From contig CAWAGV010000002.1 of the NCBI GenBank assembly GCA_963781725.1, forward strand, positions 2,666,001 to 2,730,000: a stretch of 64,000 nt of DNA, given 5' to 3'. This stretch comes from BOG-931 sp963781725 (lineage in GTDB: Bacteria; Pseudomonadota; Alphaproteobacteria; Rhizobiales; Xanthobacteraceae). Shown one piece after another: positions 58,210 through 64,000 of the stretch (the stretch's first letter is position 1; every line of letters begins with the position of its first letter). Position numbers and translations under genes: made by a program. A model generated the notes under the pieces. That model saw nothing but the letters and a program-made list of their open reading frames with translations, ran no database searches and was not told the origin of the DNA.

Positions 58210-59877
58210 TCAAGCCGTTTTGCGCGTTTGCTCCATGCTACACCGGTCCGACGCGCCGCGCACGACGTCGATAACGCATAGCGCGTCTCCCGGCATGCGG
58301 TCGTCCCGCCATGCAACATGGCCGTCCGGCCGTACCAGCACGAATTTGCGCTGATAAAGCGAGGCGACGTTCGGATCGTCAATCGCAATGAAAGTCAGCG
58401 GTACCTTCCGCTCTTTCGCCGCGGCGATGAAAGGTTCGGCCTCGCCGGCGCCGGCGTTGAAGCCCAGCAGGGTAAAGCCGCGGCCAAAGAGGTCGAGCGT
58501 AGAGCGCCCGTCGGCAAGGAAAACATGCGGCGCCCGGTGTCCGGGCCGTGCGGTCGGCGTATAGCTTCGCGGATCGTCCGGCGGCGCCTCGGAACCGTCA
58601 GGGCAGCAAACCGGCGAGCCTTCGTACCGATAGCCAAGATGTGCTCCGAGCGTGAACCATTCGCGGCGCATGGCTTCGGAAAATTCCCGCCCTACCTTTT
58701 CCCGCGTCGCCGCGCCTTGCGGCGTCTTGTCGAGCAGATCCGGATGAGGGGGCACTGACAGCATGCGGCGCAGATTGCCGCTTGCCTCGGTCACGTTTCT
58801 GGTTCCGACCGGTTGTCGCTCGATGCCGTAGGAATCGAGCAATCCGTCGCCGCCCCAACCTTCGATCACCGCGGCAAGCTTCCAGGACAGATCCACGGCG
58901 TCCTGGATGCCGGTGTTCATGCCAAAGCCGCCGGTCGGCGACATGACATGTGCCGCGTCCCCGGCAATGAAGCCGCGGCCGTTGCGATAGCGGTCGGCAA
59001 CCAGCTCACGCCGGGTCCACGGCAATACGCTCAGAATCTCGAATTCGAAATCGCGGCCGATGGCGCGCCGGATCGCTGCCTTGATGTCTTCCGTCGTGTA
59101 TTCCCGCTGCTCCGCACCGCCGATGATGGAAAATCTCCATTCGTCGCGGCCGTTGATCGCGACGATGGTCGCCCAGGTGCCTTCGGGACCGATGAAGATG
59201 TGCCGATACGCCTTTCCCTTGTCGTGCAACGAGAGCAGATGCGGGCAACGGAAGATCACATTGGTGGTGTAGGTCAGCACCGGATTGCCGTGCATCGCAA
59301 TGCCGAGTGTCTCGCGTACCAGACTGCGGGCGCCATCACAGCCGACGATGTAACGCGCCACGATCTCTTCGCGCCCGGCGGTTTCGGTATTTTCAACAAC
59401 GGCTGTCACTTGATCCGCGTTCTGCGTGAACGATATGAGCCGCGTGCGATAGCGCATCGTCACGGCCTTTTGCGACGCCGCGAACGCACGCAGAATCGGA
59501 TCGAACATGTTTTGCGGACAACGTTCGCGCCGTTGCGGGCTCTCTTTCGGCGGCGGCGCCTGACCGATGCCGGGAAAACGCTCGCGTCCCAGTTCATATC
59601 CGGTCAGGCTGGTCAGATAGATATTGTCCTGCGCGTAGTCGCGTGGATAGGGCGAACCTTCGACCGCCGGTACCAGACCCCAGCGCCGGCAGAACTCCAT
59701 CGTGCGCACGCCGACGAGGTCCATGCGCGGCTGGTAGATCGAGCCGTCACCCTGCTCGATCAGCACGCAGGGAATTCTGCGCCACCCGAGGTCGCCGGCG
59801 AGCGCCAAACCGACCGGCCCCCCGCCAACCACCAGAACCGGCACGGCTTTATCTTCCACGTTCATGGGACTGTTCAT
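58210..59877 (-). CDS. FAD-dependent aromatic monooxygenase, PheA/TfdB/MhpA-like
   Basis: 555 residues from ATG 59877 (MNSPMNVEDK); ATG at 59865 is nearly as good. The open frame extends to 61014, but only as a shadow of the plus-strand metallopeptidase. Rossmann motif VPVLVVGGGPVGLALAGDLG at the start, DG motif YIVGCDGARSLVRETLG mid-protein, GD motif GRGFIAGDAAHVMSPTGGFG followed by MNTGIQDAVDLSWKLA. A C-terminal thioredoxin-like domain is typical of phenol hydroxylase relatives (FTLLGFNAGAGEAEPF). It hydroxylates an aromatic ring using NAD(P)H. Shares the minus-strand run with the gentisate-dioxygenase-like gene, 26 bases downstream. Confidence 0.9.
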   Translation of the reverse strand: MNSPMNVEDKAVPVLVVGGGPVGLALAGDLGWRRIPCVLIEQGDGSIYQPRMDLVGVRTMEFCRRWGLVPAVEGSPYPRDYAQDNIYLTSLTGYELGRERFPGIGQAPPPKESPQRRERCPQNMFDPILRAFAASQKAVTMRYRTRLISFTQNADQVTAVVENTETAGREEIVARYIVGCDGARSLVRETLGIAMHGNPVLTYTTNVIFRCPHLLSLHDKGKAYRHIFIGPEGTWATIVAINGRDEWRFSIIGGAEQREYTTEDIKAAIRRAIGRDFEFEILSVLPWTRRELVADRYRNGRGFIAGDAAHVMSPTGGFGMNTGIQDAVDLSWKLAAVIEGWGGDGLLDSYGIERQPVGTRNVTEASGNLRRMLSVPPHPDLLDKTPQGAATREKVGREFSEAMRREWFTLGAHLGYRYEGSPVCCPDGSEAPPDDPRSYTPTARPGHRAPHVFLADGRSTLDLFGRGFTLLGFNAGAGEAEPFIAAAKERKVPLTFIAIDDPNVASLYQRKFVLVRPDGHVAWRDDRMPGDALCVIDVVRGASDRCSMEQTRKTA

Positions 59878-60030
59878 GGCACTCCGGCATTGCAGACGCT
59901 CTTTAGCACGCGTTTTTGACCTGCGAATTAGCCGATTTTTCAGCCTAACTGGAGGGCCGCCCGCACTGTTGTGGCCGGCGGCCTGCCGTGACACCATCCT
60001 GGCACTGGTTTGCTTCGGAATTAGCCCAAT

Positions 60031-61056
60031 ATGAGCGGCAAATTTGCCTGGGCCACGCTGCCCGATGAGCAACTGCTGAAAGTCCGCCTCAAGGACCTCC
60101 GCGTCACCATCGAGGGTACTTGGCTCGAGGACTGCCTGCTCACGCTTCATGACGAACTTGCCGAGCGCGGCCTCACGATCCGGCCGCATGCCTGGATTTC
60201 GAACGAGTGGTTCAGCCCCGAGAATGCCCCAGGTATCGCCTTTCCATTCTTCCTGGCTCATCCGCGGCTGATGCGACTCGAAAAGAAGATGATCCTGGAT
60301 GTCGAGGGCGGCACCTGGAATTCCTGCATGGGCATTCTCCGGCACGAAGCCGGCCATGTCTTGCAGCACGCCTACAAGCTGCATCGGCGTCGCCCCTGGC
60401 AGCAGTTGTTCGGTGCAAGCTCGCAGCGTTATCCGAGCTCCTACATGCCGAATCCCGCCAGCCGGAATTATGTCCAGCACCTGCGTCTCTGGTACGCACA
60501 AAGCCATCCCGATGAGGATTTTGCCGAAACCTTTGCGGTATGGCTGCGTCCGCGTTCGGACTGGCGCACGCGTTACATCGGCTGGCCCGCTCTGAAGAAG
60601 CTGAGATATGTCGACAAGCTGATGGGTGAGCTCGCCGGCAAGCGGCCGTTGTTGACCAATCAGGAAAAGGTCGATCCGCTCAGTAAGTTTCGGGAAACGC
60701 TCGGCGAGTACTATAAAAAGAAACGAGCGCTTTATCTGGTCGACCCGCCGAAGACCTATGACCGCGATCTGCTGCGACTGTTTTCCCGCGATCCAAAACA
60801 CCGCCACGCCGAGACGGCCGCATCGTTTATCAGGCGTAACCGCACCCGGGTACGCGAGCTCGTCGCGAAATGGACCGGCGAATATCAGCTCACGTTCGAT
60901 GCGGTCCTTGATGATATGATAGCGCGCTGCCGCAAACTGAAACTGCGTACGGTCGGCTCCGAGCGCGAGCTCGTTATGGAATTCACGGTTTTGTTGACGG
61001 CGAAAACCATGCATGCATTGTTTGGTCCGTCGCAGCGACGATGGATCGCCCTATGA
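60031..61056 (+). CDS. Putative zinc-binding metallopeptidase
   Basis: 341 residues. The HExxH motif is in ILRHEAGHVLQHAYKL (His105, Glu106, His109). A likely third ligand is in HPDEDFAETFAVWLRPRSDW, about 60 residues later. No signal peptide or membrane span is apparent. The C-terminal third is charged and helical. I know the family only as uncharacterised 'putative zinc-binding metallopeptidase' proteins. The stop codon overlaps a short ORF (61053-61076) that in turn overlaps the ATP-grasp start, so this gene is almost certainly co-translated with the peptide-ligase-like enzyme. A role in making, trimming or breaking a peptide is possible. Confidence 0.85.
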   Translation: MSGKFAWATLPDEQLLKVRLKDLRVTIEGTWLEDCLLTLHDELAERGLTIRPHAWISNEWFSPENAPGIAFPFFLAHPRLMRLEKKMILDVEGGTWNSCMGILRHEAGHVLQHAYKLHRRRPWQQLFGASSQRYPSSYMPNPASRNYVQHLRLWYAQSHPDEDFAETFAVWLRPRSDWRTRYIGWPALKKLRYVDKLMGELAGKRPLLTNQEKVDPLSKFRETLGEYYKKKRALYLVDPPKTYDRDLLRLFSRDPKHRHAETAASFIRRNRTRVRELVAKWTGEYQLTFDAVLDDMIARCRKLKLRTVGSERELVMEFTVLLTAKTMHALFGPSQRRWIAL

Positions 61057-61076
61057 AGCGGTGGATCAGGCTATGA
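61053..61076 (+). other. Seven-codon coupling mini-ORF (MKRWIRL)
   Basis: The ATG at 61053 overlaps the metallopeptidase stop (ATGA), and the TGA at 61074-61076 overlaps the ATP-grasp ATG at 61073 (again ATGA). The direct repeat CTATGAAGCGG, offset by 20 bases, explains its origin as a short tandem duplication of an ATGA junction. It likely lets terminating ribosomes hand over to the next gene. Translation of the peptide is not proven. Confidence 0.4.
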
Positions 61077-62107
61077 AGCGGCTTCGCGTCCTGGTGCTCG
61101 TTCACCCGGACCTCGTCCCTCCGGATTCCTTGAAGGGATATACCGAACAACAGATCAATGAATGGAAAACCGAATACGGCGTCGTGACGACGCTGCGGGC
61201 TGCCGGCCATGAAGTGAAGCCGCTTGGCGTCAGCGACGAGTTGAAGCCGATCCGTAACGAGATCGAGACGTGGAAGCCGGACGTGGTTCTGACACTGCTT
61301 GAGGAATTCCACGGCGAGGCGATCTACGATCAGAACGTCGCAAGCTTTCTGGAGTTGATGCGCATTCCCTACACCGGCTGCAATCCGCGCGGCCTGATGC
61401 TGGCGCGCGGCAAGGATCTGGCGAAGACCCTGGCGCATTATCACCGTATCCCGGTGCCGGCGTTCGCGGTCTTCCCGATCGGGCGGAAGGTCAAACGGCC
61501 ATCGCGTCTGGCGCTGCCCTTGATCGTCAAGAGCCTCAACGAGGATGGCTCGTACGGCATTTCCCAGGCGTCGGTCGTGGACACCGACGAAAAACTGATC
61601 GAACGCGTCGATTTCATCCACGGGCGGGTCGGCACGCCGGCGATCGTCGAGCAATATATCGAAGGCCGCGAAATCTATGTCGGCGTGATCGGCAATGACC
61701 GGCTCCGCGTTCTGCCATTGTGGGAGTTGACGTTTGGCAATATGGCCGACGGCGATTGGCCGATCGCCACGGAGAAGGTCAAGCACGACACCGATTATCA
61801 GGAACGGCGCAAAATCCTGCACGGACCCGCAAAGAATCTGGCGCCGGAAATTGTCGCCCGCATCAAGGGCATGGCGAAGCGGATCTACCGGACGCTCGAA
61901 CTCGATGGCTATGCCCGGATCGATTTTCGGCTGTCCGCCGACGGCACGCCATATTTTCTCGAGGCCAATCCGAATCCGGAAATCGCCGAGGCTGAAGAGT
62001 TTGCGTTATCGGCCAAGCACGACGGCATCAAATATCGGGACTTGCTGCATCGCATCCTGGCGCTGGCCATAAAGCGGCGCGGCCCGGGCCCAATCGCCGC
62101 CGCCTGA
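61073..62107 (+). CDS. ATP-grasp ligase, D-alanine--D-alanine ligase-like
   Basis: 344 residues from ATG 61073 (MKRLRVLVLVHPDLVPPDSL). Preceding DdlA/DdlB-type lobes (VVLTLLEEFHGEAIYDQNVA, IPYTGCNPRGLMLARGKDLA) are followed by the ATP-grasp lid KSLNEDGSYGISQASVV, EQYIEGREIYVGVIG and metal-binding YARIDFRLSADGTPYFLEAN with PNPEIA. The fold suits carboxylate-amine ligation. It is not next to mur genes and diverges from Ddl proper, so a role in a different peptide or amide synthesis is likelier than peptidoglycan. Coupled to the metallopeptidase upstream through two ATGA overlaps. Confidence 0.88.
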   Translation: MKRLRVLVLVHPDLVPPDSLKGYTEQQINEWKTEYGVVTTLRAAGHEVKPLGVSDELKPIRNEIETWKPDVVLTLLEEFHGEAIYDQNVASFLELMRIPYTGCNPRGLMLARGKDLAKTLAHYHRIPVPAFAVFPIGRKVKRPSRLALPLIVKSLNEDGSYGISQASVVDTDEKLIERVDFIHGRVGTPAIVEQYIEGREIYVGVIGNDRLRVLPLWELTFGNMADGDWPIATEKVKHDTDYQERRKILHGPAKNLAPEIVARIKGMAKRIYRTLELDGYARIDFRLSADGTPYFLEANPNPEIAEAEEFALSAKHDGIKYRDLLHRILALAIKRRGPGPIAAA

Positions 62108-62117
62108 GACCTTGCGA

Positions 62118-63110
62118 TCAAAGACGACGTCTATTCCGGCTTTCGCGGGCGTCTGCCAGCTTCCGGCCATGCTCGCTTTTGGGTTCACTCCTGGATTCGC
62201 TCTTGGCTTTCTCGTGCGCTGCCTGCCGCTCGTGCTTCGACGCACGGTGATTGGACTCGTCGCGGTCCGCGATGTTGAGCGCCTGTGGTGGCGGCGCGGC
62301 TTTCGTTTTTTGATCGTCGCTCGACGTCGCCACCACCTGCGGCGGTGGCTCGACCGGCGCCTGTTGAGCCTGTGACTGCTCGAGGCTCGCAAAGGCCGGC
62401 ATTGTTCGGCAAGGCAATTCTTGTGTGAAAGTCAGTGTGGCTTCGGGCGGTGGTGCGGTACGCCACTGGTCGGCGGACCGGCCGGTGACGCGCAACACGT
62501 AGTCGAGCGTTTCGCGCGGCAGCACGTGTCCGGAGGCAAGCCAGTCGCTCACCCGATGCGGGCCGGCATTGTAAGCGGCGGCGGCAAAACCGAGATTGCC
62601 GAATTGGTCGCGAAGCTGTTGCAGGAGTTTTGCCGAGGCAGGAATGGCTTGATGCGGATCGAACGGATCATTGAGACCGTTTTCTTTGGCAGTCTGCGGC
62701 ATGAATTGTGCGATGCCCAATGCGCCGGCCCGGCTTACGGTGTTGTTGCGCAACCCGCTCTCCTGCCAGATCAGGTTGGCAAGGAACTGAACCGGCAGGC
62801 CTGCGTTTCGCGCCGAAGTGAACAGGGCGTCGCACAGTTCGCCGAACGAGGCATGTTTTGAAACGACATCAGGATTGATCGGCTCGAGCGGCAGTTCGAC
62901 CGTATCGAGATGAGGCATTTCTTCGGTCGTAACATTCGCCGGCGCTTCCGCAGCCGTGTGCTGGCTAGCGCGGCGACTTGCCGACTCAATCTCTATGACC
63001 GACGGCAGTCCGCTGTCGGCGCCGGGTTCGATCAGAGCGTTAAATTCCGACTCGGGCAGGGCGCTTCCCAGACCAAGCAAGAAGAATGTTGCCGCAAGCA
63101 AAGCCCGCAT
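62118..63110 (-). CDS. Lytic transglycosylase, SLT family 1
   Basis: 330 residues with a signal peptide (RALLAATFFLLGLGSA). The SLT domain spans about residues 85-225: ANLIWQESGLRNNTVSRAGA with catalytic Glu117, LGIAQFMPQTAKENGL and FAAAAYNAGPHRVSDWLASG. The N-terminal linker and the last 100 residues, rich in Ser, Lys, Glu and Arg, look disordered. It cleaves peptidoglycan glycan chains in the periplasm. Convergent with the ATP-grasp gene, the stops being only 10 bases apart. Confidence 0.9.
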   Translation of the reverse strand: MRALLAATFFLLGLGSALPESEFNALIEPGADSGLPSVIEIESASRRASQHTAAEAPANVTTEEMPHLDTVELPLEPINPDVVSKHASFGELCDALFTSARNAGLPVQFLANLIWQESGLRNNTVSRAGALGIAQFMPQTAKENGLNDPFDPHQAIPASAKLLQQLRDQFGNLGFAAAAYNAGPHRVSDWLASGHVLPRETLDYVLRVTGRSADQWRTAPPPEATLTFTQELPCRTMPAFASLEQSQAQQAPVEPPPQVVATSSDDQKTKAAPPPQALNIADRDESNHRASKHERQAAHEKAKSESRSEPKSEHGRKLADARESRNRRRL

Positions 63111-63333
63111 TCAGTCCCCGCGCAGCTGCACCGCCGCGTTTGCGCCGCTGCGCTGCTGTTCTCGATTGGGAGAAGTCCCTCGACGAGGACGGCTCATGCC
63201 GAGCCAAGGAGGCGGGGATTTGGACGCACTGTGCATCACTCAGGGCGAATTACGGCGGCAAACCGCAGCCGGAACTTGGAACCATTCCAAGCTACTTGCG
63301 CAAACAGGAGGGAAAGCGGATATTAGTTACGTT

Positions 63334-63351
63334 CGTGACCAATTGGTCGCG
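63334..63351. promoter_or_regulatory. Candidate operator palindrome upstream of hmgA
   Basis: GACCAATTGGTC is a perfect 12-base palindrome (63337-63348), extended to 18 with one mismatch, about 32 bases before the hmgA start. Position and size suit a MarR- or TetR-type repressor site, which is common for homogentisate operons. No regulator gene is in the window. Confidence 0.4.
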
Positions 63352-63382
63352 AGTTTCAATACGGGCCGTTCCGGAGGTCCCC

Positions 63383-64000
63383 ATGACGCAAGACACCACG
63401 ACCCGTAAAGCCGCCAGCAAGTCCGTGTCGGTCGCGTCAGCGCTGCATTACCAGCCCGGCTTCGGTAACCACTTTGTCTCCGAGGCCGTACCCGGCGCGC
63501 TTCCTGTCGGTCGCAATTCGCCGCAGCATCCGCCGCACGGGCTTTACGCCGAACTGATCTCGGGCACCTCGTTTACGTCGGCGCGTGGCGAAAACCGGCG
63601 AACCTGGACCTATCGCATCCAGCCATCAGTCGTGCATCGGCCTTACGCGCGCATCGATAATGGTCTTATCCGCAGCGCGCCGTTCAACGATGTCGACGCG
63701 ACGCCGACGCAATTGCGCTGGAGTCCACTGCCCATTCCGCAAAAGCCGACCGATTTTGTCGAGGGCATTATCACGATCGGCGGCAATGGCGACGTCGCGA
63801 CCCAGGTCGGCATGTGCGTGCACCTTTACGCCGCCAACCGCTCGATGACCGATCGCTATTTCTACAATGCCGATGGCGAGATGCTGATCGTGCCGCAGCA
63901 GGGGCGTGCGCGGTTCGTTACCGAGCTCGGCATCATCGACGCGCCACCCGGTGAAATTGTCGTCATTCCGCGCGGACTGCGTTTCCGCGTCGAACTGCCG
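63383..64000 (+). CDS. hmgA: Homogentisate 1,2-dioxygenase, N-terminal part
   Basis: The frame is open to the end of the window; 206 of about 450 residues are visible. ATG 63383 is preceded by GGAGG. The N-terminus after a short polar leader shows LHYQPGFGNHFVSEAVPGAL, GRNSPQHPPHGLYAELISGT, TWTYRIQPSVVHRPYARID and ANRSMTDRYFYNADGEMLIV, followed by PQQGRARFVTELGII. These are diagnostic of HmgA. It cleaves homogentisate to maleylacetoacetate in tyrosine and phenylalanine breakdown, using Fe(II). The iron ligands lie beyond the window. Confidence 0.95.
   Translation, partial: MTQDTTTRKAASKSVSVASALHYQPGFGNHFVSEAVPGALPVGRNSPQHPPHGLYAELISGTSFTSARGENRRTWTYRIQPSVVHRPYARIDNGLIRSAPFNDVDATPTQLRWSPLPIPQKPTDFVEGIITIGGNGDVATQVGMCVHLYAANRSMTDRYFYNADGEMLIVPQQGRARFVTELGIIDAPPGEIVVIPRGLRFRVELP

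Noticed and set aside
59878..61014. 379-residue N-terminal extension of the FAD monooxygenase frame
   Set aside because: Runs antisense through the metallopeptidase gene and has no family similarity; the FAD motif starts right after 59877.

Overview
The window is GC-rich, gene-dense DNA from an alphaproteobacterium, most likely of the order Hyphomicrobiales (Bradyrhizobium / Rhodopseudomonas / Pseudolabrys-like). Pointers are a CpdR response regulator beside hisN and hutG, a rhizobial-type heat-shock gene with an apparent ROSE RNA thermometer and sigma-32 promoter, an mmgR/alpha-r8-like small RNA, and several palindromic intergenic repeats of the kind scattered through Bradyrhizobium-type genomes. 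I saw no rRNA, tRNA, CRISPR array, insertion sequence or prophage.

Layout. 1-22.9 kb is mostly housekeeping. It holds the 3' end of a fused indolepyruvate ferredoxin oxidoreductase, an epoxide-hydrolase-like enzyme, an MmgE/PrpD protein, a small cysteine-rich secreted protein, hemH, an outer-membrane barrel protein, galU, an MltB-type lytic transglycosylase and a DUF459 SGNH hydrolase. A gene-free repeat-rich gap (12.03-12.92 kb) follows, then an MFS exporter, gltD-gltB, threonine aldolase and a secreted hypothetical protein. 22.99-27.45 kb is a four-gene catabolic unit: two luciferase-like flavin monooxygenases, an alpha/beta hydrolase and a TctC-type binding protein. 27.5-31.9 kb carries hsp20, a lysophospholipase-like hydrolase, hisN, the small RNA, hutG and cpdR.

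32.0-35.2 kb (minus strand) is a compact URC-type uracil catabolism cluster: a GTP cyclohydrolase II homologue (URC1-like), a DUF1688 protein (URC4-like) and uracil phosphoribosyltransferase. Directly upstream on the same strand begins a very long run, read from 54.6 down to 35.4 kb: molybdopterin hydroxylase large subunit, enoyl-CoA hydratase, HyuA, HyuB, four tandem paralogous ABC substrate-binding proteins, one ATPase, two permeases, a 4,5-dihydroxyphthalate-decarboxylase-like protein, a frameshifted alpha/beta hydrolase, acetamidase/formamidase and two MFS permeases. A PAS-containing chemoreceptor (54.9-56.4 kb) separates this from a second minus-strand trio: FAD aromatic monooxygenase, gentisate-dioxygenase-like double cupin and a cyclase-family hydrolase. 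Together these suggest uptake, sensing, hydroxylation and ring opening of a cyclic, possibly nitrogen-containing aromatic compound. The substrate cannot be read from the sequence.

60.0-62.1 kb encodes a two-gene module, an HExxH metallopeptidase and a D-Ala-D-Ala-ligase-like ATP-grasp enzyme. They are joined by a seven-codon mini-ORF with ATGA overlaps at both ends. The window closes with a convergent soluble-type lytic transglycosylase and the 5' part of hmgA.

The most interesting items are the small RNA at 30.3 kb, the heat-shock thermometer, the URC cluster, the four tandem binding proteins within the catabolic supercluster, and the metallopeptidase/ATP-grasp pair. All functions are inferred from motifs read by eye; no database search was possible.
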